A stretch of DNA of 64,000 bases from Paracoccaceae bacterium (lineage in GTDB: Bacteria > Pseudomonadota > Alphaproteobacteria > Rhodobacterales > Rhodobacteraceae), in the NCBI GenBank assembly GCA_021648025.1, contig JAKITO010000004.1, forward strand, positions 1 to 64,000. The letters run 5' to 3'. Positions 45,542-56,083 of this stretch are shown here, piece after piece (positions within the stretch are counted from its first letter, which is position 1; each line of letters starts with the position of its first letter). The notes under the pieces were generated by a model, which was not told the origin of the DNA, ran no database searches, and worked only from the letters and a program-made list of their open reading frames with translations. The position numbers were made by a program, and so were the translations under genes.

Positions 45542-46894
45542 TTAACAGAAGATATCGTTGCTAAGCGCAAACACCATCAGCGACAGGATCAACACCAGAC
45601 CGGTGGTCATCAACACCCTTAGGGCCTTGTCACTGGGCGGCTTTCCGGTCACCGCCTCATAGGCGTGAAACACCAGATGACCGCCATCCAGAATCGGGAT
45701 CGGGAACAGGTTTAACAGCCCCACAGCCGTCGACAGGAAGGCGATGAACATAATAAAGCTGGTCAGCCCCTGACTGGCCGTGGCCCCGCTGGCTTTGGCG
45801 ATGCCCAATGGCCCTGACATATTACACGAGCTGATCGCCCCGGTGATCATATGTTTCAGCCCCGACAACGACGATACCACGATGCCATAGGTCCGCGCGA
45901 CCCCGCCGATCAACGCATCCCCAAGGTTTGCCGCCTCGGTTGCGGAACTGAACGCCAGCCCGCCACCAATGCCGATGCGCCAGTTGGTGGCAAACCCGCC
46001 ATCGGCCAATGGTTCATCGGTGCGCCGCGGTACCAAGGTAACTTCGAGCGTCTCTCCGGCGCGCCAGATGGTCAGTTGCAATGGCGCGCCGTTTGAGGCT
46101 TCTACAATTGTTTTCAGCTGGTTAAAGGCAAAAATCTCAGTGCCATTGACGCCGGTGATGACATCGCCCTGTTGCAGTTCAATTTCCATCGCCGCCGAGT
46201 TGAGGGCAACAAAGGAAATGTAAGGCGGGAAGTAATTTGGCCCTTTGACGGTCATTTCCTGCCCGTCCCGGCGCACATCATAGGTCATTGCCGGGTCGTT
46301 GGGGATAGCATCGGTCAGCGCCGCCCAGCCAGCCCCGTCATCTTTTCCGGGGATCTCTATGTCGTTGATTGCCAGCACTTCATCGCCTGACGCCAGCCCA
46401 TAAGATCCGCCTGGCAATACGTGCAATTGGTCCACAGTCAGCGGATCGCGCGCCACGCCGGTGGCCATCAGCACCCCGGTGAATATCAGGATCGACATGA
46501 TAAAATTGAATATCGGCCCTGCCGCCACGGTGGCCGACCGTGCCCAAAGGGGCGCGCCATGCATGGTGCGGCGCAACTCAGCCGGGTCTTGTTCGGCCAT
46601 TTCGTCCATGGCATCCGCGTCTTTGCCCGACGCCGCATTGGCATCGCCAAGAAATTTGACGTATCCGCCAAATGGCAAGGCCGCGATCTGCCAGACCGTG
46701 CCATGTTTGTCCGGCCTGCTCCACAACACCGGACCAAATCCGATTGAGAACACTTCGGCATGGATGCCCGTCCAGCGCCCAACGATGTAATGGCCGTATT
46801 CGTGAACCGCGACGATCACCGACAAGGCCACGACAAACGTCACCAGCGTATAAAAGAACCCGCCAACCTGCGGAATAATCGTAAAAATATCCAA
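45542..46894 (-). CDS. rseP: RIP metalloprotease RseP
   Basis: A 450-residue M50 site-2-type intramembrane protease. The zinc motif HEYGH is in the first membrane segment (VAVHEYGHYIVGRW), PDZ domain sequence follows (LASGDEVLAINDIEIPG and ELQQGDVITGVNGTEI), and the third zinc ligand is in LNLFPIPILDGGHLVF. In bacteria it cleaves anti-sigma factors and signal peptide remnants. It starts three bases after dxr. bamA, which follows rseP in many proteobacteria, is not downstream here. Confidence 0.93.
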   Translation of the reverse strand: MDIFTIIPQVGGFFYTLVTFVVALSVIVAVHEYGHYIVGRWTGIHAEVFSIGFGPVLWSRPDKHGTVWQIAALPFGGYVKFLGDANAASGKDADAMDEMAEQDPAELRRTMHGAPLWARSATVAAGPIFNFIMSILIFTGVLMATGVARDPLTVDQLHVLPGGSYGLASGDEVLAINDIEIPGKDDGAGWAALTDAIPNDPAMTYDVRRDGQEMTVKGPNYFPPYISFVALNSAAMEIELQQGDVITGVNGTEIFAFNQLKTIVEASNGAPLQLTIWRAGETLEVTLVPRRTDEPLADGGFATNWRIGIGGGLAFSSATEAANLGDALIGGVARTYGIVVSSLSGLKHMITGAISSCNMSGPLGIAKASGATASQGLTSFIMFIAFLSTAVGLLNLFPIPILDGGHLVFHAYEAVTGKPPSDKALRVLMTTGLVLILSLMVFALSNDIFC

Positions 46895-46897
46895 TTT

Positions 46898-48070
46898 CTA
46901 TCCTGCTCTTTTTGCCATCACTTGATCGGCCCACATACGGGCGAGATGGTCAGTCTTTGTCACATTATCAAGGGTCATTGCGGCATCAATATGGTCTGGG
47001 TCGGTCTCAAATCGGGTCAATACGTCCTCAACCACTTCCGCCATGTCAGTAAACCGTATCCGGCGATTGATAAAGGCATCCAAAGCCCGCTCTTTTGCGG
47101 CGTTGAATGCCGCCCCCATCTGCCCACCACGGTCCATCACGGCACGGGCCAGTTTCAAAGCCGGATAGCGGGCGATATCGGGGTTCTTGAAGTTCAACTG
47201 ACCAATCTGCGCCAAATCCAGTCGCGCCACTGGCAGACCGCGCCGTTTGGGCCAGTTCAACGCATAGCCAATGGCGTGGCGCATGTCCGGCGGGCCCAGG
47301 TGGGCCATCAGCGCGCCGTCGTTAAAACCAACCAGCGCGTGAATCAAGGATTCCGGATGAATGATGACCTCAATCTGGTCTGGCTGAACACGGAAAAACT
47401 CTCGCACCTCAATGACTTCCATGGCTTTGTTAAACATGGATGCGGAATCGATGGTGATCCGTTGCCCCATATCCCAATTTGGATGGCTTGAAGCCTCGGC
47501 CAAGGTCGCAGACCCCAGTGCCGCCAGCGGCCAGTCGCGAAAGGCGCCACCGCTTGCGGTCAGGATGATGCGCTCTACCGCGTTGATGTCTTCGCCTGTC
47601 AGCGCCTGAAAAATCGCCGAATGTTCGCTGTCGACCGGCAGGATTGTGGCGTCGTTTTCCTTGGCGGTCTGCAACATCAGGGCCCCCGCGCAAACCAGCG
47701 ATTCCTTGTTGGCCAGCGCCAGGGTCGCCCCTTGCTGCAAAGCCGCCAATCCCGGCGCCAACCCGGCCACGCCGACAATGGCCGACATCACCCAATCGCA
47801 AGGCCGCGTCGCGGCCTCGGTTATCGCGTTTGGACCGGCGGCGGCCAAAACATCGCTGCCGGCCAGTGCGGCCTGTAACTCGGCCAGTTTTCCGGGCTTG
47901 GCAGTTACCGCAACTTTGGCTCCTAGTGCTTTGGCATCTTTGGATAATTGCGCGATATTGTCAGCCCCGGTCAGGGCGATTACGTCATAGTCCTGCGGCG
48001 CACGCGATATCAGATCAACGGTGTTCTGACCAACCGACCCGGTTGCGCCAAAAATGGAAACCCGCCGCAT
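46898..48070 (-). CDS. dxr: 1-deoxy-D-xylulose 5-phosphate reductoisomerase
   Basis: A 390-residue NADPH-dependent enzyme making MEP, the second step of non-mevalonate isoprenoid synthesis. NADPH binding is GATGSVGQNT, metal and substrate residues are in PVDSEHSAIFQ, ILTASGGAFRD and NPKRRGL-like NWPKRRGLP. Its ATG shares one base with the cdsA stop (TGATG). The product feeds undecaprenyl phosphate synthesis by UppS, encoded in the same operon. Confidence 0.95.
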   Translation of the reverse strand: MRRVSIFGATGSVGQNTVDLISRAPQDYDVIALTGADNIAQLSKDAKALGAKVAVTAKPGKLAELQAALAGSDVLAAAGPNAITEAATRPCDWVMSAIVGVAGLAPGLAALQQGATLALANKESLVCAGALMLQTAKENDATILPVDSEHSAIFQALTGEDINAVERIILTASGGAFRDWPLAALGSATLAEASSHPNWDMGQRITIDSASMFNKAMEVIEVREFFRVQPDQIEVIIHPESLIHALVGFNDGALMAHLGPPDMRHAIGYALNWPKRRGLPVARLDLAQIGQLNFKNPDIARYPALKLARAVMDRGGQMGAAFNAAKERALDAFINRRIRFTDMAEVVEDVLTRFETDPDHIDAAMTLDNVTKTDHLARMWADQVMAKRAG

Positions 48071-48858
48071 CAGATCAACCCGGCCGGAAACCCGAACAAG
48101 GCTGCCACCAGCAGCACAAACAATGCCGCCCCCAACATGCCGTCAAACCGGTCCATCACCCCGCCGTGGCCGGGGATGAGCGCACTGGAATCCTTGACCC
48201 CGGTGCGGCGTTTCAAGGCGCTTTCGGCAATGTCGCCGGCCTGCGAGGCCATCGACATCAGCACCGAAATCAGGATCAACACAGTGCCCGCCCCGGCCAA
48301 GGTGGTGCTGAACAAGGCGCCGACAACACCGGCACCGACCCATCCGGCCAGGGTGCCAGACCAGGTTTTCTTGGGGCTGACCCGTGGCCAGAGCTTTGGT
48401 CCGCCAAGCGCCTTGCCCGCGAAATACCCGGCCACATCCGTCACCACCACGACGCAGATCAGCCACAATATCCAATCGAACCCAAGGTTTCCGCGTACTG
48501 AAATCAGCGAAATCCCAGCCAAAGCAATGACAAAGGCAAACCCCAGATAGACGCCGTGCATCCGCGGCATTCGTGCGGCCCCCGTCAACCCGGGCGCCAG
48601 CAGGAATGGCAGGATGTAAAACGGGGAAATATAGGCGCATATCAATATCATAGCGGACGTCATTGATCCCATTTGCAGCGCTTTGCTGGCGCCTTTTGGG
48701 TCGATCATTCGCGACAGTTCCCACACCATTGCGCCGCATGCCAGCGCCACCAGAATATTGAAAACCAGCCCGCCAACCCAGATCGCGCCAAAGCCAACGA
48801 CAACCATGACCACGGCTGATGCCAGCCTTGGGGCCAGATCAGACCATTGACCGTTCAC
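48070..48858 (-). CDS. cdsA: Phosphatidate cytidylyltransferase
   Basis: A 262-residue membrane enzyme that makes CDP-diacylglycerol from phosphatidate and CTP. Several membrane segments precede the C-terminal signature KRRTGVKDSSALIPGHGGVMDRFDG. The start is a GTG at 48858 whose bases overlap the uppS stop (GTGA), giving VNGQWSDLAPRLAS as N-terminus. Order uppS-cdsA-dxr-rseP is standard. Confidence 0.93.
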   Translation of the reverse strand: MNGQWSDLAPRLASAVVMVVVGFGAIWVGGLVFNILVALACGAMVWELSRMIDPKGASKALQMGSMTSAMILICAYISPFYILPFLLAPGLTGAARMPRMHGVYLGFAFVIALAGISLISVRGNLGFDWILWLICVVVVTDVAGYFAGKALGGPKLWPRVSPKKTWSGTLAGWVGAGVVGALFSTTLAGAGTVLILISVLMSMASQAGDIAESALKRRTGVKDSSALIPGHGGVMDRFDGMLGAALFVLLVAALFGFPAGLI

Positions 48859-49598
48859 GTCTTTACCGCACCAAACCGACGGTCCTTGGCACCGTAACTG
48901 GCGCAAAGGCGGCCCAGTTCCTCGGCGGTGAAATCAGGCCAGAGCGTGTCGATAAATTCGTATTCCGCATAGGCCGACTGCCAGAGCAGAAAATTGGAAA
49001 TCCGCGCCTCGCCGCTGGTGCGGATCACCAGATCGGGGTCGGGCAGAACGTGGGTATCCAGGTATTTTGGCAAAGTTTCCTCGTCAATATCTGCCGGATC
49101 CAGCGTGCCTTTTGCCACATCCATCGCCAGGCGCTGGGTGGCGCGCGCCACTTCGTCCCGCCCGCCGTAGTTCAACGCAATGGTCAGGTTCACACCGTCA
49201 TTTACCGCCGTTTCCAGTTCCATCCGGTCCATCAGGTCGGTCAGTTTGCGGTCCAGCCGCACCCGGTCACCAATAAAGCGCACCCGCACATCCCGCGCTG
49301 CCAAGGCGCGGGTTTCTTTGGCGATATAACGGCGAAACAGGCTCATCAGTCCGGCCACCTCTACTTGGGTGCGTTTCCAGTTTTCGGTTGAAAAGGCGAA
49401 TATTGTCAGATACTTGACGCCCAAACTCGGGCAGGCCTCGACGACTTCTCGCACCCGTCGGGCACCGGCGTGGTGGCCAAACAGACGTGGGCGCCCCTTG
49501 GCCTGGGCCCAGCGGCCATTGCCATCCATGATGATCGCCACATGACGCGGACCAGAATGTTGACCTGGGCGAGCGTCCGTTTCAGGGGCTTTGGCCAT
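48855..49598 (-). CDS. uppS: Undecaprenyl diphosphate synthase
   Basis: A 247-residue cis-prenyltransferase making the lipid carrier for peptidoglycan and O-antigen. IIMDGNGRWAQ, GHHAGARRVREVVEAC, FAFSTENWKR and the C-terminal DLVIRTSGEARISNFLLWQSAYAE region mark the family. It follows frr by six bases. Confidence 0.95.
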   Translation of the reverse strand: MAKAPETDARPGQHSGPRHVAIIMDGNGRWAQAKGRPRLFGHHAGARRVREVVEACPSLGVKYLTIFAFSTENWKRTQVEVAGLMSLFRRYIAKETRALAARDVRVRFIGDRVRLDRKLTDLMDRMELETAVNDGVNLTIALNYGGRDEVARATQRLAMDVAKGTLDPADIDEETLPKYLDTHVLPDPDLVIRTSGEARISNFLLWQSAYAEYEFIDTLWPDFTAEELGRLCASYGAKDRRFGAVKT

Positions 49599-49604
49599 GC
49601 CTGG

Positions 49605-50171
49605 TTATACCTGCATGATTTCAGATTGCTTGTTTTCCAAAGCTGCATCTATCGCCGCGATATTTTTATCGGTCAGATCCTGCACCTCGGTTTCCCAGAA
49701 CTTCTGGTCATCCTCGGACACGTCTCCATCATTTTTGGCCTTCTTGATCTGATCCATCCCGTCACGGCGCACGTTGCGCACCGAGATCCGCGCGCTTTCG
49801 GCGTATTGTCCGGCCACTTTGGTCAGATCACGGCGGCGTTCTTCGTTCAATTCGGGGATCGGCAGCATGATGATGGTGCCGTTCAATTGTGGATTGATGC
49901 CCAGACCACTTTCGCGAATGGCCTTTTCCACCGCATTGACCATGGATTTGTCCCAGACGTTGATCGTCAACATGCGCGGTTCAGGCACGTTCACCGTGCC
50001 GACCTGATTGATCGGGGTGCGCGCGCCATATGCTTCGACCATGATCGGTTCCAACATCGACGCCGCCGCCCGCCCGGTGCGCAATGAAGCAAATTCGGTG
50101 CGCATCGCGGCCATCGCCCCCCCCATGCGCCGTTCTATATCGTCGGTGTCCAACATGAAATCGTCTGACAT
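49605..50171 (-). CDS. frr: Ribosome recycling factor
   Basis: A 188-residue protein that, with EF-G, splits post-termination ribosomes. [20 protein letters not shown] begins domain [20 protein letters not shown] and [28 protein letters not shown] are diagnostic. The ATG at 50171 fits the family; open frame upstream of it overlaps pyrH and is not used. pyrH ends 40 bases upstream. Confidence 0.95.
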   Translation of the reverse strand: MSDDFMLDTDDIERRMGGAMAAMRTEFASLRTGRAAASMLEPIMVEAYGARTPINQVGTVNVPEPRMLTINVWDKSMVNAVEKAIRESGLGINPQLNGTIIMLPIPELNEERRRDLTKVAGQYAESARISVRNVRRDGMDQIKKAKNDGDVSEDDQKFWETEVQDLTDKNIAAIDAALENKQSEIMQV

Positions 50172-50211
50172 ATCGTTGCTTTCGCCAATGTTTGTTACAG
50201 GCTCTATACCC

Positions 50212-50979
50212 TTAGCCGTGCACCTTTGTATAGGTGCCCTTGCCAGCAAGAATACCCTTGAACCCACCCGGTTCATCCAGCGAAAACACGATGATCGGCA
50301 GCGAGTTGTCGCGTGCCAGGGCAATCGCGCTGGCATCCATCACCCCAAGGCGCTTGACCAGCACGTCATCATAGCTCACTTCGTCATAGCGCACGGCGTC
50401 GTCGTGGATGGCCGGGTCTTTGTCATAAACCCCGTCAACCTTGGTGCCTTTGAAAATCACCTCGCATTTCATTTCGCTGGCGCGCAGGGTGGCGGCGGTG
50501 TCGGTGGTAAAGTACGGATTGCCCGTGCCGGCGGCAAAGATACACACCCGCTTTTTCTCAAGGTGGCGCACGGCGCGGCGGCGGATATATGGTTCAGCCA
50601 CTTCGTCCATGCGAATGGCGGAAATGACCCGGGTAAAGACGCCGATATGTTCCAGCGCCGATTGCATCGCCAGGGCGTTCATCACCGTGGCCAACATGCC
50701 CATGTAATCGGCCGTGGTCCGTTCCATTCCCTGCGCCGACCCTTGCAGCCCGCGGAAGATGTTGCCGCCACCGATCACCATACAGATTTCAACCCCCAGT
50801 TCCTGCACCGATCTGATCTCTTGGGCGATGCGCTGGACGGTTGGCGGATGCAGGCCATAGCCTTGATCGCCCATCAGCGCCTCGCCTGAGATTTTCAGCA
50901 TCACCCGCTTATACGAGACCTCTGAAGTGTCGGATTGGCGGTTTTCGGTACCTGTATCGTTGTTCTGGGGGGGGGGCAT
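50212..50979 (-). CDS. pyrH: UMP kinase
   Basis: A 255-residue amino-acid-kinase-fold enzyme that phosphorylates [15 protein letters not shown] is the phosphate-binding loop, [10 protein letters not shown] and [14 protein letters not shown] are the UMP/ATP sites, and [15 protein letters not shown] is conserved. About 24 extra residues precede the core. The start codon is followed immediately by ten C on the coding strand (G10 at 50967-50976), encoding MPPP; length variation there would abolish the reading frame. Confidence 0.93.
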   Translation of the reverse strand: MPPPQNNDTGTENRQSDTSEVSYKRVMLKISGEALMGDQGYGLHPPTVQRIAQEIRSVQELGVEICMVIGGGNIFRGLQGSAQGMERTTADYMGMLATVMNALAMQSALEHIGVFTRVISAIRMDEVAEPYIRRRAVRHLEKKRVCIFAAGTGNPYFTTDTAATLRASEMKCEVIFKGTKVDGVYDKDPAIHDDAVRYDEVSYDDVLVKRLGVMDASAIALARDNSLPIIVFSLDEPGGFKGILAGKGTYTKVHG

Positions 50980-51081
50980 GTACGGTTCTCTGGCTGTTGG
51001 GGGTTGAATTTGCCGGAAAATGCCGGAATTTGGCCCGTGTTACAATGGCTGCATCGCGCCCTGAGCAGGAAATTGACGAAT

Positions 51082-51969
51082 ATGATGAATTTGCTGGACA
51101 GCCTGCCGGAAATCCCGGCCAATCGCCCGATTTTGATTGCCGGGCCGACCGCCAGTGGCAAATCGGCTTTGGCGATGGAAATTGCCCGGCGCCATGGCGG
51201 GGTGATCGTCAATGCAGACGCAAGCCAGGTGTTCGATTGCTGGCGGGTGATTACCGCACGCCCGTCGGTCAGTGAAGAAATGCAGGTGGCACATCATCTG
51301 TACGGGCACGTTGGCTGGGACACGCCCTATTCCGCCGGGCATTGGTTACGCGAGGTGACGCCACTGTTGCAGAGCAAACTACCGGGGGAGCGGGTGATCA
51401 TTGTTGGCGGTACCGGGCTTTATTTCATGGCGTTGACCAAAGGGTTGGCGGATATTCCCGAGATACCGCAGGACGTGCGCACCTTGGGCGATGCCATGTC
51501 GGCGCAAGCCATGGCGCGCGAGTTGGACATGCGCACGGCCGACAAGATCGACATGCAGAACCGTGCCCGCCTTCAGCGCGCCTGGGAGGTTCTGAAGGCC
51601 ACTGGCCGCGGGCTTGCCGAATGGCAGGCCAATACACCGCCGCCGGTATTGCCTTTTAAACAGGCGGCGGCGTTGGTGGTCGAGGCCGACAAGGACTGGC
51701 TTGAGGCGCGCATCAACCGGCGTTTTGACGATATGCTGGATCAGGGTGCCCTGGCCGAGGTCGAGGCAATGCTGGAACATTACGACCCGGGCTTGCCCGC
51801 GTTCCGGGCGATTGGTGTGCCGGAACTTGTGGCGCATCTGCGGGGCGAGATGACGTTGGATCAGGCCCGCGCACAGGTCCGCATCAATACCCGTCGCTTT
51901 GCCAAACGACAGCGAACCTGGTTTCGGTCAAAGATGAGCGCCTGGCATAAAATGGTTCTTACCGCGTAA
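51082..51969 (+). CDS. miaA: tRNA dimethylallyltransferase MiaA
   Basis: A 295-residue enzyme that prenylates A37 of tRNAs reading U-starting codons. The P-loop [23 protein letters not shown] and the conserved [19 protein letters not shown] are present. It uses dimethylallyl diphosphate derived from the dxr pathway encoded nearby. An AGGAA lies ten bases before the ATG at 51082. It is divergent from pyrH. Confidence 0.93.
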   Translation: MMNLLDSLPEIPANRPILIAGPTASGKSALAMEIARRHGGVIVNADASQVFDCWRVITARPSVSEEMQVAHHLYGHVGWDTPYSAGHWLREVTPLLQSKLPGERVIIVGGTGLYFMALTKGLADIPEIPQDVRTLGDAMSAQAMARELDMRTADKIDMQNRARLQRAWEVLKATGRGLAEWQANTPPPVLPFKQAAALVVEADKDWLEARINRRFDDMLDQGALAEVEAMLEHYDPGLPAFRAIGVPELVAHLRGEMTLDQARAQVRINTRRFAKRQRTWFRSKMSAWHKMVLTA

Positions 51970-52021
51970 TATTGCGGTCCCTTGGCTGATCCATGCCAGC
52001 ACCGGGTTTACATTTTCTGAT

Positions 52022-52068
52022 ATTTATGCACAAATTGCGCCGGTAAGCCGCCCTTAACATGCATAAAT
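52022..52068. promoter_or_regulatory. 9-bp inverted repeat before the AraC gene
   Basis: ATTTATGCA (52022-52030) and TGCATAAAT (52060-52068) are perfect inverted copies with 29 bases between. The second arm ends seven bases before the ATG at 52076, so protein binding there would block expression. Confidence 0.5.
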
Positions 52069-52075
52069 CGAACAA

Positions 52076-52909
52076 ATGCCCTTTGATCCTTCAGAAAACA
52101 CCAAAATCGCACTGGTCAGTCTGGCCGAGCTTGCCAAGGGCGGGTCATGGCGGTTGTCTTTGGCACATGACCGGGACCATCACCTGTTGATATGGATCAC
52201 CCGGGGTCAGGGCATGGCACTGATCGACGGGGCGCGGCGCGGGGTTGGCATTCATAACGCACTTTTCATTCCGGCGCGCCATCTGATGGCGTTTGATCTG
52301 GGGCGGCAGGGGTTTGGGCCGGGATTTGGTCAGGCGCTGGTGATTCCGGCCGACACCTTATTGACCCTGCCGACCACGCCACAACATCTGCGCATTCGCG
52401 ATGTCACCGCACATGCAGAAATAAGCCTGTTGTTAGAGGCGTTGGGGCGCGAACAGAACACCCGGCGCGCGCTGTTTCAAAGTGCTGTTCTGGCCACCGC
52501 CGAATTGGTCGCCATCTGGCTGCATCGCCAGATTGATCTGCATCTGGAAAACAATCCCCCGCCGCGTTCCAGTGCTGGGCGCACTTTGTCGCGCGCCTTT
52601 TGCGCCCGTCTTGTCACCGATTATGCCAGCCCCGCCGATATGGGCGATCACGCCGCCGCCCTTGGTGTCACACCAACCCATCTGGCGCGGGTGTGCCGGG
52701 CCGAAATCGGCACGACAGCCGCCAAGTTGCTGGCTGAGCGACATGTGCATGCCGCCCGGCAGTTACTTGGCGAAACTGATGTGCCGGTTCTGGATATCGC
52801 ACGGCATCTGGGCTTTGGCTCTGCCGCCTATTTCACCCGGTTCATCAAGGCCCACACCGGGTTGGTGCCGACTGCTTTGCGACGCAATGTCCAAAACCGG
52901 CAACCGTAA
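52076..52909 (+). CDS. AraC family transcriptional regulator
   Basis: A 277-residue regulator with an N-terminal cupin-like sensing domain (LLIWITRGQGMALIDGARRG, with FIPARHLMAFDL) and a C-terminal AraC double helix-turn-helix (about residues 180-272: YASPADMGDHAAALGVTPTHLARVCR and LLGETDVPVLDIARHLGFGSAAYFTRFIKAHTGLVPTALRR). It precedes a peptide-type ABC operon on the same strand by 227 bases and is the natural candidate for its control, by position only. Confidence 0.88.
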   Translation: MPFDPSENTKIALVSLAELAKGGSWRLSLAHDRDHHLLIWITRGQGMALIDGARRGVGIHNALFIPARHLMAFDLGRQGFGPGFGQALVIPADTLLTLPTTPQHLRIRDVTAHAEISLLLEALGREQNTRRALFQSAVLATAELVAIWLHRQIDLHLENNPPPRSSAGRTLSRAFCARLVTDYASPADMGDHAAALGVTPTHLARVCRAEIGTTAAKLLAERHVHAARQLLGETDVPVLDIARHLGFGSAAYFTRFIKAHTGLVPTALRRNVQNRQP

Positions 52910-53136
52910 GGGACTGTACAGAGATTCCGACAGATGTCGTTTTTTCACCAGGTATTTGTCGCAATTGGACCTCTGGATGGCGGAATCGCCCGTTGACGGA
53001 TGGGAGTTAACTGTGCCCGAATGCGAGGTATGGGGATGAGAAACAATAACTTTCATCAAATGCGTGGTTTTGCGCTTACCTTTCGAAGGCCGGGCGCGGC
53101 GGACGTATGCAACATCATATCATCAGGGAGAATCGA

Positions 53137-54813
53137 ATGACACATATGACCAAGATCGAAAAACCGGTGCATTGGGGCGCTGAGATGCACGCCCGGGAAT
53201 ACCGCGACGGCAAGCTTGACCGCCGCGAATTTCTGACCCGCGCCACCGCACTTGGTGTGGCCACGGCCACTGCATACGGGATGATCGGACTAAGCACCCC
53301 CGCCCGCGCCATGGGCCACGCGGCCCAGGGCGGCACGTTGCGGATGCAGATGGAAGTGCGCGCCCTTAAGGATCCGCGCACCTATGACTGGACCCAGATT
53401 GCCGCGTTTACCGCCGGCTGGCTGGAATCGCTGATCGAGTACAACAATGACGGGTCATTCCGGGGCATGCTGCTGGAAAGCTGGGAAGCCAATGACGATT
53501 CGACCGAATACACATTGCACGTCCGCAAAGGCGTCAAGTGGAACAACGGCGATGATTTCACCGCTGACGACGTTGCCCGCAACATCACCGGCTGGTGTGA
53601 CAAGTCGGTTGAAGGCAATTCGATGGCTGGTCGTATGGCTTCGTTGATTGATGCCGATTCAGGTCAGGCCGCTGAGGGCGCGATCACCGTGGTCGACAGC
53701 CATACCGTCAAGCTGACCATGCCGGACCCGGACATCACCATCATCCCGGGCATGGCCGATTATCCGGCGGCGATTGTGCATTCTTCGCATGATCCTGATG
53801 ATATGCTGGGCACCGCCGTGGGCACCGGCGCCTATATGCCCGAAAGCCTTGAAGTTGGCGTCAGAGGCGTTGTGGTCAAGAACCCGGACCATACGTGGTG
53901 GGGGCACGAAGGTCTGGAAGAAGGTGGTTCGCACCTCGACCGGATCGAATTCATCGACTATGGCACCGACCCGTCCGCATGGGTTGCCGCCGCCGAGGCC
54001 GAAGAGATTGATTGCCTGTGGCAGACCGTTGGCGATTTTGTCGACGTGATGGACGGGCTTGGCTGGGTACGTAGCGAGGTGGCATCGGGTTCAACAATTG
54101 TTATCCGCCCCAATCAGAACGCCGAAGTCGACGGCAAGAAGATCTACGGCGACAAGCGGGTGCGTCAGGCGCTGGCGATGGCGGTGGACAATGCAATCTG
54201 TCTTGAGTTGGGCTATTCCGACCGGGGCGAGGTGGCCGACAACAACCACGCCGGGCCAATGCACCCCGAATATGACCCCGCCGTAGGCCGCCTGCCGCAT
54301 GATCCGGCGCGCGCCAAGGAACTGATGGCCGAGGCCGGCATGGCCGACTTTGAGCATGAGCTGATGTCGATTGACGATGACTGGCGCAAGAACACCACCG
54401 ACGCGGTGGCCGCACAACTGCGCGATGCCGGCATCAAGGTCAAGCGGACGGTTCTGCCGGGTGCGACGTTCTGGAACGACTGGGTGAACTATCCTTTCAG
54501 TTCGACCAACTGGAACCACCGCCCCCTGGCGACCCAAGTTTGGGGTCTGGCCTATCGTTCGGGCGAAGCCTGGAACGAGTTTGGCTGGGAAAACCCCGAG
54601 TTTGACGCGCTGCTGAAAGAGGCCAATGCGATTGCCGACGCCGATGCGCGCCGGGTTGTGGCCGGCAAAATCCAGGCATTGATTGCCGAAGAAGGCGTGA
54701 CCATTCAGCCATATTTTCAGTCGATCTATCGCCATGCCACCGATGCGGTGGTTGGGGTGGACATGCACATCGCATTCCTGCCTCAGGTCTATAAGTGGGG
54801 CCTGAAAGCCTGA
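53137..54813 (+). CDS. Peptide-type ABC transporter substrate-binding protein, Tat-exported
   Basis: A 558-residue family 5 solute-binding protein. Its N-terminus carries a twin-arginine signal ([24 protein letters not shown], with RREFL) ending near APARA, so it is probably folded before export. The core follows the oligopeptide/dipeptide-binding fold, with [22 protein letters not shown] as family signature. The ATG at 53137 has AGGGAG six bases upstream; an earlier ATG at 53107 does not. Genes for two permeases and a fused ATPase follow. The ligand cannot be read from the sequence. Confidence 0.88.
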   Translation: MTHMTKIEKPVHWGAEMHAREYRDGKLDRREFLTRATALGVATATAYGMIGLSTPARAMGHAAQGGTLRMQMEVRALKDPRTYDWTQIAAFTAGWLESLIEYNNDGSFRGMLLESWEANDDSTEYTLHVRKGVKWNNGDDFTADDVARNITGWCDKSVEGNSMAGRMASLIDADSGQAAEGAITVVDSHTVKLTMPDPDITIIPGMADYPAAIVHSSHDPDDMLGTAVGTGAYMPESLEVGVRGVVVKNPDHTWWGHEGLEEGGSHLDRIEFIDYGTDPSAWVAAAEAEEIDCLWQTVGDFVDVMDGLGWVRSEVASGSTIVIRPNQNAEVDGKKIYGDKRVRQALAMAVDNAICLELGYSDRGEVADNNHAGPMHPEYDPAVGRLPHDPARAKELMAEAGMADFEHELMSIDDDWRKNTTDAVAAQLRDAGIKVKRTVLPGATFWNDWVNYPFSSTNWNHRPLATQVWGLAYRSGEAWNEFGWENPEFDALLKEANAIADADARRVVAGKIQALIAEEGVTIQPYFQSIYRHATDAVVGVDMHIAFLPQVYKWGLKA

Positions 54814-54942
54814 TAATACCGCCCTGCCCCCGTTTTCGGGGGCGGGGCATTCCAGGTGACGACCCCGGCGTGATTGCCACGTCGACCATTAACCAGAGCC
54901 CGGACAACGGGCCTGATTTCAGCCCTTCCAACAGGGGACCAA

Positions 54943-56067
54943 ATGGGACTTTTCATATTGCGCCGCACTGGCGTGATGATCATCACGGCGATCTGCCTGA
55001 CGTTCATCGTGTTCTTCATGACCAACCTTTACCCCAATCTTGAAAAACTGGCCAAGACCCAAGGCAACTTTCGCATGTCCGACGAGGCGGTAACCAGCTG
55101 GTTGGACAGAAAGGGCTATTTGCAGTCGCTGCCGGTCAAATACGGTCAGTGGCTGGGGGTGATGCCGGGCTGGACCTATGAGAACGACGGTGATCTGACC
55201 GGGCGATGTTTCAAAGGCAAGCTAAGCGTGGAACAAGCGGCGGATGCCCCACAATTCTGCGGTATCCTGCAAGGCCATTGGGGTCAGTCCACCGCGCTAA
55301 AGAATGACGTGAGTACAATCATTTCTGACCGGCTTGCCCGTACTGGCGCATTGATGTTCTGGGTGTTGTTGCTGATGATCCCTTCGGCACTTATCATCGG
55401 TGTGCTTGCCGGGATGAAGGAAGGGTCCAAGACCGACCGGGGTTTATCGACCTTGTCGATCATTACCACGGCGACACCCGAATATGTATCAGGGGTGATC
55501 TTTATTACCTTGTTTGCCTCGTCCGCGATTGGAGTGAGATTATTCAAAGGCTCGGCGACGGCGGCAGCCAAGCACATGCCGGAGGGATACGGGTACGAAT
55601 GGCTGCCGGACTGGATGATCGGGTTCTGGTTTCGGGTGGCCGAAGCGCCGACATTTGAAAATTTCTTTTTGCCGGTGCTGACCATTTCACTTTATGGCAT
55701 GGGATATATCGCCCGCATGACCCGCGCCAGCATGGCCGAGGTGATGACCGCGCAATATATCCGAACTGCGCGCCTTAAAGGCGTCAAGTTCAGCGATATC
55801 GTATTGAAACACGCGCTGCGCAACGCATTGATTGCGCCGTTCACGGTTATCATGCTGCAAATCCCGTGGTTGCTGAACGGCGTGGTGATTGTCGAGACAT
55901 TGTTCAATTACAAAGGCTTTGGCTGGGCGCTGGTGCAAGCGGCCAGCAATAATGACATTGAATTGCTGCTGGGGGTCTCTGTGGTTTCGGTTGTGGTGGT
56001 TCTGGTGACGCAGCTGATTTCAGATATCGGCTATGTCTATCTTAACCCACGTATCCGCATTTCCTGA
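54943..56067 (+). CDS. Peptide-type ABC transporter permease, DppB-like
   Basis: A 374-residue inner-membrane permease. After the first membrane helix (about residues 7-26) comes a periplasmic loop of roughly 100 residues with two cysteines (GRCFKG and QFCGIL), longer than in E. coli DppB. Five further helices and the EAA motif follow (IRTARLKGVKFSDIVLKHALRNALI). AGGGGACC precedes the ATG at 54943. The 129 bases between the binding-protein stop and this start contain no gene. Confidence 0.88.
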   Translation: MGLFILRRTGVMIITAICLTFIVFFMTNLYPNLEKLAKTQGNFRMSDEAVTSWLDRKGYLQSLPVKYGQWLGVMPGWTYENDGDLTGRCFKGKLSVEQAADAPQFCGILQGHWGQSTALKNDVSTIISDRLARTGALMFWVLLLMIPSALIIGVLAGMKEGSKTDRGLSTLSIITTATPEYVSGVIFITLFASSAIGVRLFKGSATAAAKHMPEGYGYEWLPDWMIGFWFRVAEAPTFENFFLPVLTISLYGMGYIARMTRASMAEVMTAQYIRTARLKGVKFSDIVLKHALRNALIAPFTVIMLQIPWLLNGVVIVETLFNYKGFGWALVQAASNNDIELLLGVSVVSVVVVLVTQLISDIGYVYLNPRIRIS

Positions 56068-56083
56068 AGGAGGAGACGAAACT

